Assembly (NCBI RefSeq): GCF_003660395.1
Contig: NZ_QXQT01000007.1
Location: 16,610 to 80,609 of the forward strand
Reading direction: 5' to 3'
Length of the DNA: 64,000 nucleotides
From: Helicobacter vulpis
GTDB taxonomy: Bacteria > Campylobacterota > Campylobacteria > Campylobacterales > Helicobacteraceae
The notes under the pieces were generated by a model. The model searched no databases. It was not told where the DNA came from and saw only the letters and a list, made by a program, of their open reading frames with translations. Made by a program: the position numbers and the translations under genes. Positions 52,024 through 61,027 of the stretch are shown one piece after another; position 1 is the first letter of the stretch; the number at the start of each line of letters is the position of its first letter.

Positions 52024-53822
52024 TTATTTTTTAGCACGGCGGCGCGCAGTCGGGTCTAATACCTTTTTACGGATTCGTAAACTCAAAGGCGTAACCTCTA
52101 AAATTTCATCTTCTTCAATCCACTCCAAAGCGCGCTCTAAAACCATGTTCTTGGGAGGGGTGAGTTTGATAGCGTCGTCTGAACCGCTGGCGCGCATATT
52201 GGTCAAGTGCTTGGTTTTGATAGGATTGACCTCTAAGTCATTATCCCGGCTGTGCTCTCCAATCACCATGCCCACATAGACTTTTGTTTGGGGGGTAATG
52301 AAGAGCGCGCCCCTCTCTTGGATATTGAAGAGAGAAAACGCGCTCGCTTGCCCATTCTCCATGCTCACTAATGCGCCGTTTTTACGCGCCTCTACACTCC
52401 CGCTAAAGGGGCGAAACTCTAAGAAAGAATGATTCATCACCCCTTCGCCCTTGGTGTCGCTCAAAAATTCGCCCCGATACCCAATGAGCCCACGCGCAGG
52501 GATTTCAAACTCCAAGCGGGTATAACCATCCCCAATGGGATTCATCGCTTTCATCTCCGCCTTGCGCTTGCCCAATCGTTCGATGACCACGCCCCCAAAA
52601 TCTTGAGGCGCGTCAATCACCAAATGCTCAAAGGGTTCTAAACGCACCCCATTTTCTACTTTGACAATCACTTCAGGGCGCGAAATGCTAAACTCAAAGC
52701 CTTCACGGCGCAGATTCTCGGCTAAAATGGTGATTTGCAATTCCCCACGCCCACTGACTTTAAATTTGCCCTCTCCCATCTCTTCGCATTGCATCGCGAT
52801 ATTGGTTTGCATTTCTTTAAGAAGGCGATCTTTGAGCTTGTTGGCTGTAACATGCTTGCCCTCCGTGCCGGCTAAGGGAGAATCATTGATACTAAAATAC
52901 ACGCTCATGGTGGGTTCTTCTAGGTGCATGGGGTCTAGGGGCTGGGGGTTATTGGGGTCCACCACACTATCGCCCACATCTAGCGCATTGAAGCCCGCCA
53001 CCGCGACAATATCTCCTACGCGCGCCTCTTCAATTTCCATGCGCGCCAAGCCCAAAAAGCCAATCAGCTTGGTGATCTTGCCACTCTCCTTAGAACCATC
53101 GCTTTTGACTAATAACACACTCTCCCCCTTGCGCACCCGCCCGTTAAACACGCGTACAATGCCGATTTTGCCCACATAATTATCATAATCCAAAGTGAAA
53201 ACCTGCATTTGTAGGGGGTCTTCTAGAGTGCCACTGGGCGCGTGTACATGGGATAAAATGGTTTCAAACAGGGGTTCTAGGTTTTTCTTTTCCTCATGCA
53301 AGTCCCTAATGGCATAGCCTTCGCGCGCGGCGGCATAGACAACAGGGAAGTCTAATTGCGCATCGCTAGCTCCCATTGCCACGAAGAGATCGAACACTTC
53401 ATCCACCACCCTATCTGGCTGCGCGGCCGGTTTGTCAATCTTATTGACCACCACGATGGGGCATAATCCAAAACTCAACGCTTTTTTGACAACAAATTTT
53501 GTTTGGGGCATCACGCCCTCCTGTGCGTCCACCAGCAATAATACCCCATCAACCATTTTTAACACCCGCTCCACTTCGCCCCCAAAGTCGGCGTGTCCGG
53601 GAGTGTCAATGATATTGATCTTAACCCCCTTGTAGTGGATAGCCGTGTTTTTAGAGAGAATGGTGATCCCGCGTTCTCTCTCTAAACATTGCTATCCATC
53701 ATGCGCTCATCTAATTTATCGCGATCGCTAAAAGTACCAGATTGGGTGAGCAGGCCATCTACCAAAGTGGTTTTTCCATGGTCAACATGCGCAATAACGG
53801 CGATGTTTCTAATCTCTTGCAT
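52024..53822 (-). CDS. typA: Ribosome-associated GTPase TypA/BipA, one frameshift in this sequence
   Basis: This translation-factor GTPase acts in 50S assembly and stress growth. The 5' piece (ATG 53822) has [20 protein letters not shown] and ERMMDSN. The frame then breaks near 53684 and resumes with [35 protein letters not shown] and [13 protein letters not shown]. Domains II, EF-G V-like and the C-terminal domain run to 52024 and end RRRAKK. The gene is one base short; one extra base in or beside the A-run at 53684-53686 restores it. The expected length is ~599 residues, normal for TypA. Confidence 0.88.
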
Positions 53823-54098
53823 TTGAAAAATCCTTGTTGTTGAAGTGCGGAGTATAACCAAAAATTACTTAAAGGGGTCATGGGCCAAACATTTGAAAGT
53901 AAGAGCGCATAGAGGGGTTAAAGGGCTAGTTTCATGCCCTAAAACACCCCACAGATTGCCTAAAGCCAAAAGGTTCTATAACTTGGAGTATTACAAAAGC
54001 GGAATGTTGCACCGCTAGCTTAGGTCGCGCGGGTTTGCAAGAGAGTTAGAGGGTATAAGAACCTAAACAAGTTAGAAGATGACGTTGGATACCGACTT

Positions 54099-54710
54099 TT
54101 AAGGCCCAATCCCGATCAAAATCAAAGGCACGGCTGGAGTGTTGCGCCCTTGTCTATAGAGATTATAAACCTCACTTTCATAATAGGCGATCCCGCTAGA
54201 CATGCACGCGCACATCGCCTTAGCGGGCATGATCTCAATGCCCACATCAATGGCGTTAGCCACATAAAAGGCCATGTGTTTTACAAAGAGATCGTAAGCC
54301 ACAAAGGCGTATTTGCCAAACTGCACCTCTATGGCGATACGCTCTTTTAAGAAGTCAGTTTGATTGTAGGAATAATAGGCGGTCTGCCCTTGTGCTTCTA
54401 TAGTATGTTTTTGTAGCTCAGGACTTAAATACATGGTTTCAAAAGCTAAGGACTGATCGGGTGTTAAGTAATAGCTTTGTCTTTTTTCCAGCCAACCCAA
54501 AGAATTTAAAGAAATTTGAAACGCTTTATTGAGTTCTACGGGAGAAAATAAACGATCGCCCGCTCTGCCTTTTTCTAAGGAGATTTTACTTTGACATGCA
54601 TGAGCATTGATGCTAGTGATCACATGGATAATTTCTTGCCACAAATGAGGATGATGTACTTGCAAGAATTCTAGCCCATTTAAGTGGGAATGCACATATG
54701 CAATGTTCAA
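54099..54710 (-). CDS. Type II restriction endonuclease, BglII/BstYI-like active site
   Basis: This 203-residue protein starts at TTG 54710, six bases behind AGGAGG, and the coding start overlaps the end of the methyltransferase gene. D119, E128 and Q130 (in TDFLKERIAIEVQFGK) have the D-x8-E-x-Q spacing of BglII and its relatives. The surrounding AYDLFVKHMAFYVANAIDVGIEI also looks like that fold. Relatives recognise GATC-centred palindromes; the site here is unknown. Together with the upstream enzyme it forms a complete restriction-modification pair. Confidence 0.75.
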   Translation of the reverse strand: MNIAYVHSHLNGLEFLQVHHPHLWQEIIHVITSINAHACQSKISLEKGRAGDRLFSPVELNKAFQISLNSLGWLEKRQSYYLTPDQSLAFETMYLSPELQKHTIEAQGQTAYYSYNQTDFLKERIAIEVQFGKYAFVAYDLFVKHMAFYVANAIDVGIEIMPAKAMCACMSSGIAYYESEVYNLYRQGRNTPAVPLILIGIGP

Positions 54711-55597
54711 TACACGCCTCCTAAGCCACGCCACTCTTCTGGCACACGCGCCACGCTGTCGTTTTTGGGGCTGTAAATTTCTTGACTCATTTCACGCCAT
54801 TTAAGAGTGCCCTTAAAAAAGTCTAATAGTCTCTCTCTTGCGATCACGCAATACTGCTCTTCTTTTTCAACACATACGCCCTTGCGTCCATTTTTAAGCG
54901 CGCTAATGAGGGTTGTGCCCACCCCGCCAAAAGGGTCTAAAATGCGATCCCCTGGATGACTCAGGGCTAAAATAAGACGATCCACTAGTTCTAGGGGGAA
55001 CTGACATGGATGTATGGTCTTTTCTACATGATTGCTCTTAACATTCACAATATCCCAAACTTGGCATTCCCAATCTCTAAACACAATCTCCCACACATCC
55101 GCCGGATTTTTACCTTTTGGATTGCCTGAGAGTTGCCCCCTTTTTGCGCCCTTAAAATGGCGTTTACCCGGGTATTTGGCCGGCACGCGCACGCTATCCA
55201 AGTTAAAAATATAAGTGTCACTCTTGCTAAACCAGAGTATGGTTTCATAACGCCCGCTAAATCTAAGCTTAGAATGCAGGCCATGCCCAAATTTCCAGAT
55301 GATGCGGTTTCTAAGCTTAAAGCCCAAGTCCTTAAACATGGGGTAAAAATAAATATCCAAAGGATAAACTTCTTTATCTTTAACAAAATTGCCTACTTGC
55401 CATGCAATGCTCCCATTTTGTTTGAGCACTCTTTTAAGTGCGTTTAAAATGAGTTTAAAGTCGCTCAGATAGTCATTTAGACTTTTGATTTTTTCATAGT
55501 CCTTGCCTACATTGTAAGGCGGGGAGGTGATGATGAGATCAAAGCTAGAATCTTCTATTTGGGCTAAAACATCTAAAATAGAGCCATGTAAAATCAT
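54707..55597 (-). CDS. Type II DNA methyltransferase (beta class, N4-cytosine or N6-adenine)
   Basis: This 296-residue enzyme starts at ATG 55597, five bases behind AAGGAG; the longer ORF upstream is unlikely. Catalytic motif IV (DLIITSPPYNVG, ~25) precedes the SAM-binding motif I (LDPFGGVGTTLISALKNGRKGVCVE, ~215), the beta-class order. TSPPY is seen in both N4-cytosine and N6-adenine enzymes. Partnered with a BglII-like nuclease, N4-cytosine methylation is a reasonable guess. The downstream nuclease gene overlaps it by four bases. Confidence 0.85.
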   Translation of the reverse strand: MILHGSILDVLAQIEDSSFDLIITSPPYNVGKDYEKIKSLNDYLSDFKLILNALKRVLKQNGSIAWQVGNFVKDKEVYPLDIYFYPMFKDLGFKLRNRIIWKFGHGLHSKLRFSGRYETILWFSKSDTYIFNLDSVRVPAKYPGKRHFKGAKRGQLSGNPKGKNPADVWEIVFRDWECQVWDIVNVKSNHVEKTIHPCQFPLELVDRLILALSHPGDRILDPFGGVGTTLISALKNGRKGVCVEKEEQYCVIARERLLDFFKGTLKWREMSQEIYSPKNDSVARVPEEWRGLGGVY

Positions 55598-55700
55598 AAC
55601 TACTCCTTGACACACTATCTTACCTGATCCTAACTTAGGGTGTTAGTTAGACTTTTAAGTCAACAGCCGCGACTTTGTGATCCAAGAAAAAGAACAGCGC

Positions 55701-56873
55701 ATGAAAAAGACCAATCTTTTAGAAATGGTGCGCCCCAAAGAGGGCGAGGACTTAGACTACACCGGCGGGCTAGAAAAACTGAAAAACTGGCTACAAGCGC
55801 AGGCGCACATCATCGCCAATTTAGACTTAGCCAGCCAAAAGGGCGTGGACATGCCAAAGGGGGTTTTGGTCGTGGGGGTGCCCGGGTGTGGCAAGTCTTT
55901 AAGCGCGAAGGCGTGCGCGGGGCTGTTTAAACTGCCCTTAGTGCGCCTAGATGTGGGGCGTTTGTTTGGGAAATTTGTCGGGCAGAGTGAGGAGAATATG
56001 CGCGCGGCTTTGCAATTAGCCGAGGCGATCAGCCCCTGTGTGCTGTGGATCGATGAGATTGAAAAAGCCTTTAGCGGGATGGGGGCAAACGAGGGCGCGC
56101 ATGAAGTGAGTAGGCGGCTATTTGGGCATTTTCTCACATGGATGGAGGAGAAAACCAGCATGGTTTTCATCGTAGCCACAGCCAATGACATCACCCGCTT
56201 TCCCCCTGAGTTTTTACGCAAAGGGCGGTTTGATGAGCTCTTTTTTGTGGATTTGCCCGGCGCAAAAGAGAGAGAACAGATTTTAAAAATCCATTTGCAA
56301 AAACGCCAGCAAAACCCAGAGCACCTAGACTTAGCAAGCCTTGCTAAAGAGTGCGAGGGCTTTAGTGGGGCGGATTTAGAAAACCTCGTCAAATTAGCGG
56401 TGCAAGGGGCGTTTATTGAAAAGCAGAGCCTAACCCCCGACTTGCTAAGAAAGGCTTTACACGCCACCACGCCCATCACCAAAACCATGCACGCCAAAAT
56501 CCACGCCATTCGGGTGCAAGCCCAAAAATTACACCTAAAAAACGCCGGCGAGGCTGTGGCGCGCGAGGAGGCAATCAGCGAGAGCAAAGATTGCCATTAC
56601 AGCAGTCAATTACGCGAGAAAATCCGCTTGAATGTGCGCAATAAATTAGTGGGGGCGTTGGTGCGCTTGGATAAGAACGCGGGCAGTGAATACGATGCGG
56701 GCGAGCTTAGCGACATTGCCACCATGCTTAATCTCGTGCAATCTATAGATAGCTTTTACCAGTCAGTAGAGAGTCTTGTGGTTTCTCACTCTGGTCTTGA
56801 CTATAGTTCAAAACAAGATATACCAAAACCATCTATAGCCAAACCTAATAACCTTGACTATGGTAGAAAATAA
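55701..56873 (+). CDS. Ycf46-like AAA+ ATPase
   Basis: This 390-residue protein starts at ATG 55701; GTG 55677 is possible. The AAA+ module has Walker A GVPGCGKS (59-66), Walker B VLWIDEI (114-120), sensor 1 IVATAND (~158) and arginine-finger region PPEFLRKGRFDELFFVDLPG (168-187), close to the AAA part of Ycf46 and the FtsH/Cdc48 class. The C-terminal ~120 residues are not recognised. No membrane helix or protease domain is seen. It sits nine bases before a possible nuclease/membrane protein gene, suggesting an ATPase-effector pair. It flanks a restriction-modification locus and mobile-element debris. Confidence 0.75.
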   Translation: MKKTNLLEMVRPKEGEDLDYTGGLEKLKNWLQAQAHIIANLDLASQKGVDMPKGVLVVGVPGCGKSLSAKACAGLFKLPLVRLDVGRLFGKFVGQSEENMRAALQLAEAISPCVLWIDEIEKAFSGMGANEGAHEVSRRLFGHFLTWMEEKTSMVFIVATANDITRFPPEFLRKGRFDELFFVDLPGAKEREQILKIHLQKRQQNPEHLDLASLAKECEGFSGADLENLVKLAVQGAFIEKQSLTPDLLRKALHATTPITKTMHAKIHAIRVQAQKLHLKNAGEAVAREEAISESKDCHYSSQLREKIRLNVRNKLVGALVRLDKNAGSEYDAGELSDIATMLNLVQSIDSFYQSVESLVVSHSGLDYSSKQDIPKPSIAKPNNLDYGRK

Positions 56874-56882
56874 AGGACTAGC

Positions 56883-58397
56883 ATGCCCCCTATAATTTTT
56901 AACCCCACACCCCTACCTAGCCTTTTGCCCACCTTCACCCCCGAGCAAGCTCACGCCTTTAGCGCAATTTTAGGGCGGTTTTTAGAGGCAGAGGCAAAGG
57001 GCGGGTTAGCGGGCATTGAGGCGCAATTAGCACAAGAATTGCCCGGATGCGATGCTAAAGAGATTCGAGCAGAGATTGAGGCAGAGGTGAAGATTTACGA
57101 GCAAAAGCAAGAATCTTTAGAAAAAGCCCTAGCAAATGGGCGCACTAAGGAGCAATGGCTAGCTAGCGAGTTTCACAAAGCCAGCCAAAACCTAGCCACG
57201 CAAGAGGTTATGCCCTACCTAAACAACCTAGACCATGCCCTAAAAGAGGCAAATTACAAAATACAAGAGGCATTACTTACTAATGAGGGGCTCATTAGCC
57301 AAAATCCTAATTTAGACGGCTTTATCGCCGAACAACAGCATGCCAATAGCTTTAATCTCAACGCCACCGCCAAAGGTTCGCAATACCGCGCAGAGGTGCT
57401 AAAACCCGAGGGGCAATATTCTAAAAATGGCGTGGATCTTGTGATTAAGGACGCAGAGGGCAAGGTAGTTAAGCGTTACCAATCCAAATACACCCAAGAC
57501 GCGCCAAGCACACAAAAAGCCTTTGAAAAAGGCGACTATCGGGCGCAACAAAAATTAGTCCCCAGCGACCAAAAAGCACAACTCCAAGAGCAGGGCTTAA
57601 AAGTTACCGACAGGCTAGAAGCCCCCGATGGCACGACCAGCACCCCCTTAAGCAAGCAAGAGGTCAAAGAGCTGCAGAGCAAAGCCCAACAAGAGGGCAA
57701 ACTCCCCCAAAACACTTACAACGATTATCAAGCTAGGGATTTGGCTTTAGGGATCGGCAAAGAGGCGGGTAAGGTGGGGCTAATTAGTGCGGGGATTTCT
57801 CTAGCGATCGATGGTGTTGCGCTCATGTGCTCTAAAGAAAAACTAGACAAGGGCAAGGCACAAGAGATGGCTAAGAGGGCGATCACCACAGGCGCAGACA
57901 CAACCGCCAAAACCGCCATGGCTGCTGCCATTAAAGTCGCTGCTGAAAAAGGGATTTTGCCTAAAGTGTGTGGGGCTAAAAATGTCTTTGTGGCGCTAGG
58001 CACGCTTGTTATAGACCATGTTAAAGTGTTTTACAAATTAGGCAAGGGGGACTTAACGGGCGAGCAGGCGATCGAACAACTCCATATAAACTCTTTATCC
58101 ACCCTTGCGGGCGTTGTTAGTGCCGCTGCGGGGGAGTGGGTGTTTATGGCTATCGGCTCAATCTTTGGACTACCGGGTGTGGCTGTGGGCGGACTTGTGG
58201 GGGCAACTTTAGGCTATATGGCTGGCTCAAGCGTGGGGCAGAAAATCGCTTCAAGCTCTAAATCCTTTGCCACTAGCGTGGCAAATGGCATAAAATCCTT
58301 TGTCAGCTCTGTGGGCAATGCCATTAAATCTGTGGCGAGCTCTGTAGCTAGCGGATTTAAATCTGTTTGCCAAACCGTAGCGGGGTGGTTTAGCTAA
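56883..58397 (+). CDS. Putative effector: PD-(D/E)xK-like segment plus glycine-rich membrane region
   Basis: This 504-residue protein, start ATG 56883, has no family I can name. Residues ~20-150 are helical and charged. Residues ~155-215 look nuclease-like: E171, D185 (GVDLVIKD) and Q200-S-K202 (KRYQSKYT) resemble the D-x(n)-(E/Q)xK pattern, with QYRAEVLKPEGQYSKNG before it. Residues ~290-325 and ~405-460 are hydrophobic and glycine-rich (GVAVGGLVGATLGYMAGSSVG), like pore-forming or glycine-zipper segments. The last 50 residues repeat short Ser/Ala-Lys-Ser motifs. It is probably co-transcribed with the AAA+ gene. Confidence 0.6.
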   Translation: MPPIIFNPTPLPSLLPTFTPEQAHAFSAILGRFLEAEAKGGLAGIEAQLAQELPGCDAKEIRAEIEAEVKIYEQKQESLEKALANGRTKEQWLASEFHKASQNLATQEVMPYLNNLDHALKEANYKIQEALLTNEGLISQNPNLDGFIAEQQHANSFNLNATAKGSQYRAEVLKPEGQYSKNGVDLVIKDAEGKVVKRYQSKYTQDAPSTQKAFEKGDYRAQQKLVPSDQKAQLQEQGLKVTDRLEAPDGTTSTPLSKQEVKELQSKAQQEGKLPQNTYNDYQARDLALGIGKEAGKVGLISAGISLAIDGVALMCSKEKLDKGKAQEMAKRAITTGADTTAKTAMAAAIKVAAEKGILPKVCGAKNVFVALGTLVIDHVKVFYKLGKGDLTGEQAIEQLHINSLSTLAGVVSAAAGEWVFMAIGSIFGLPGVAVGGLVGATLGYMAGSSVGQKIASSSKSFATSVANGIKSFVSSVGNAIKSVASSVASGFKSVCQTVAGWFS

Positions 58398-58417
58398 AGT
58401 TTGATTAAAAGATGCCA

Positions 58418-58446
58418 GCGGGGATGAAGAGAGTCCCCTGCACAAA
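58418..58446. terminator. Imperfect hairpin after the putative effector gene
   Basis: GCGGGGA pairs with TCCCCTGC (one bulge) around an eight- to nine-base loop, 20 bases after the stop. An A-rich run follows on the + strand, so as a rightward terminator it is weak; the T-run lies on the opposite strand. Confidence 0.3.
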
Positions 58447-58584
58447 AAAGTTATAAAGTTGGGATATATTGGCCGATCCTTTAATCGTTGGATTGTTACA
58501 AAAACTTACGCATCAAATTTCAAGCCCTACGGACTTGTTAATATTTGGGTTTTCCTGTGGTGTTTTTTATGTCTTGGTAGTTTT

Positions 58585-59070
58585 AATTTTTTACCAGGTC
58601 AGCTCCATATCCAAGATTTTGCAACTTCTGGTCGTGTTTGTCTTAGGGTAACGAACTCCAAGTAGGCGTGGTGGTTGATCTGCATGTTGCTTTCATCATC
58701 TACATGCCCCTCATTTCTATGAATATAATCTGATAGCACTGAAACCCATACTTGTCGTTGAAGTGTTGGGCTAGCTCTTGGATGGTAACTAGTGTCTTTG
58801 GGATTGACCACGGTGCTCCATAGGTGGCTCTTCGCACAAAATCTTTATTTTTTGTATTGAAAATAATCTTGCGTTGCCTTTAACACAACTCTATCTTGTA
58901 ATACTAAAGTTTCTGATTCACCTCTATCCCTCCTCCTGCTTTTAATACCTGCTCTTTAGATAAGTCTATCATTGTGGTTAAGTTGCAAACTAACTATCAC
59001 TCTTTGAATATCGTTCGCAAGCTCACTATGGTTAATTTACCACTCAAGCGTCGTGGAGCCCAAAATTCTC
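58585..59070 (-). pseudogene. Decayed relaxase/mobilisation-like gene
   Basis: Coherent protein pieces occur on the minus strand in changing frames: INHSELANDIQRVIVSLQL (~59030), MIDLSKEQVLKAGGGIEV (~58970), NKDFVRRATYGAPWSIPKT and ELAQHFNDKYGFQ (~58860-58740), and GHVDDESNMQINHHAYLEF (~58700). The acidic/His pattern EGHVDD...NHHAYLEFVTL resembles the metal-binding HxH motif of plasmid relaxases. At least three frameshifts or stops interrupt it. Assignment to a relaxase family is tentative; the pseudogene call is firm. Confidence 0.5.
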
Positions 59071-59143
59071 CTAGTATAGATTGATGAAAGTGTGCCACAA
59101 GCATTAAGACATTTTAACCTAATTTAAAATCCTTATGCAGGCT

Positions 59144-59735
59144 TTATTGATAATCTTTTCTTTTCTTTGTTGTAACACTGCCTTTAAAAAGTCTTTGTGT
59201 AACACCGAGGCAATAGTCTTTGTTTTTTGTTGTTAAGAAATTGTAGTATCGTTGAGCTTTTTTATCGTTATCGTCTTTGAGCATGGAGCAAGGGTAGCTA
59301 CATATCTGAGCCTCTAATTCTTACTTGTCTGTGAGGGCTTGTTACATTTCGCTTTGTGGAGACAAACACGCACCACAATCAAAAATGAGCGCGACGTTAT
59401 GGCATGTAGCTAAATGCTATTTTTCACAGAGAGAAAATCCACAAACTGCGCTATGTCTCTTTTGACATACTCCCCATAGCTAAAGTTAGAGGCTTTACCA
59501 CGCGAGTTGGTAAAATCCCGGCAAGTTCTCTTACACCTTAAGCCCAAAGACTTAACAATATGGCAGGTTATAAATTCGCAAGAACAGGCGTTTGTATGCA
59601 GTATTTCAAGGTTTTGGAGAGTTTAACTTTGGATGGGAATTTTAGCATCTAGCAGGTGTTGTCTAAGAATATTTTGCACCACCATAGAATTTTGTCCTAT
59701 TTTAAGGGGCAAGTTGTGAAGTCAGTGGCCATGTT
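59144..59735 (-). pseudogene. Decayed gene of unknown function
   Basis: Reading the minus strand from ~59700 down, long coherent stretches appear: GQNSMVVQNILRQHLLDAKIPIQ, a stop, NACSCEFITCHIVKSLGL, NSRGKASNFSYGEYVKRDIAQFVDFL to ~59414, then after a frameshift HLATCHNVALIFDCGA, two in-frame stops, and MLKDDNDKKAQRYYNFL to the stop at 59144. Several cysteines suggest a metal-binding part. I do not recognise the family. Its position beside the relaxase-like remnant and FtsK-like remnant suggests one decayed mobile element. Confidence 0.5.
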
Positions 59736-59740
59736 AACGC

Positions 59741-60937
59741 CTTAAAAAGGAGTTTTGGAGCAAGCAGAGTACCTTTGTTGTAAGCGTACCCATTGGCTGG
59801 AACAAGGACCGGTCTTATTTGAGATGGGAGGCGATCATACAAGCAACACACTTTGGTGTACGGGAAAACAGGGAGTGGAAAGTCTAACTCCTTAAATGCA
59901 TTGATCCAAAATCTTGACTTTTACTATCCCCCCCAATGAATTGCGCTTATTTTTACTGGATTATAAAGAGGGCGTGGAATTTAACGTCTATGCCAACCCA
60001 CCCTTAGAACATGCCAAGTTGGTGAGTGTGCAAAGCTCTGTGTCCTTGGGGATCGATTTTCTAAAATGGCTTAATAAGGAAATGGTTGAGTGACCAAAGG
60101 TGTCTAAAGAGTGCGGGGAAAAAGACTTCAAGGGCTATCGCCATGATGCTAAACAATCCATGCTCAGAATGATCGTGGTGATTGATGAGTTTCAGGTACT
60201 CTTTGCAGAAGTGAACAATGAGGCAAATGAACACTTGACAGGACTTCTGCAAGCATTACTCAAAAGGGGGCGTAGTTATGGAATCCACCCCATTTTTCCA
60301 CCCAAACTATGCGTGGTACTACCATCCCTCCGGCCATGAAAACCCAAATTAGTAACCACATGGCTTTGGCAATGGATGCAGAGGATAGCCTGAATATTTT
60401 AGGCAATGAAGCCGCTGGCGATCTCATACTCAAGGAACGCAAGGCTATTTACAGCAATGTGGGTGAGAAGAAAATATCCGCGATGATAACTTACACGATC
60501 ATCCCCTATGTAGGGCATGCGACCTGTAGAACATGAGATTTACGATGGGGAAACTCCTATTCCCATGCCCACGAGTTTACAAGTACAGGGCGTGGCTTTA
60601 CAGCTGAGAATCTAGAACCGGGTAGCCTTATTCTCATCGACTCTTTGGATGAAGCAACGGATTTGCATCACAAGCCTAGTTTAGGTATTTGGCAGGTGTT
60701 TTTAGAGCTAGCTATGGATAATGACAACACTTGATTGTCTTTGCCAGTGATCTTTAGAATATCGTGGGGAACCACGAACTCAAACCCATGTTGGAGCATT
60801 TCCGCTACCGCGCGATCTTTAGGAGCAATCGAGAGAATTTAAACAAAATATTTGGCATTGGGCCCGCGCTACACCCGGTGTACGCGCGTTTTGTGGATAA
60901 AGCAACCGACAGGTGGGAGGATTTTAGACTCCCATAG
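59741..60937 (+). pseudogene. Decayed FtsK/HerA-like DNA translocase ATPase
   Basis: Fragments in different frames join into one ATPase: FVVSVPIGWNKDRSYLRWEA, then Walker A region TLVYGKTGSGKSNSLNALIQNL (~59855-59920), LRLFLLDYKEGVEFNVYANPPLEHAKLVSVQ, DFKGYRHDAKQSMLRMIVVIDEFQVLFAEVNNEANEHL (Walker B, ~60130-60230), TIPPAMKTQISNHMALAMDAEDSL, and finally FRYRAIFRSNRENLNKIFGIGPALHPVYARF ending at 60937. At least four frameshifts and a stop break it, so it is inactive as read. Such translocases occur in conjugative elements and defence islands. Confidence 0.7.
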
Positions 60938-60993
60938 CTTAGAGCAAGAATCCTAGTTCCACACACAAATATATAAAAAATAGCCACATAAGG

Positions 60994-60999
60994 TATACT
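60994..60999 (+). promoter_or_regulatory. Candidate -10 element TATACT before the alginate-lyase-like gene
   Basis: TATACT lies 28 bases before the ATG at 61028, in an AT-rich stretch after the pseudogene. The ribosome-binding site AAAGGA sits at 61016-61021. No -35 is evident. Confidence 0.4.
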
Positions 61000-61027
61000 C
61001 GTTCTAAAGCGCATTGAAAGGAACGCG

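Noticed and set aside
58469..58651. 60-residue hydrophobic ORF on the + strand
   Set aside because: It lies opposite minus-strand coding remnants of the relaxase-like gene, starts at TTG without a good ribosome-binding site, and its hydrophobicity is expected from the complement of hydrophilic coding DNA.
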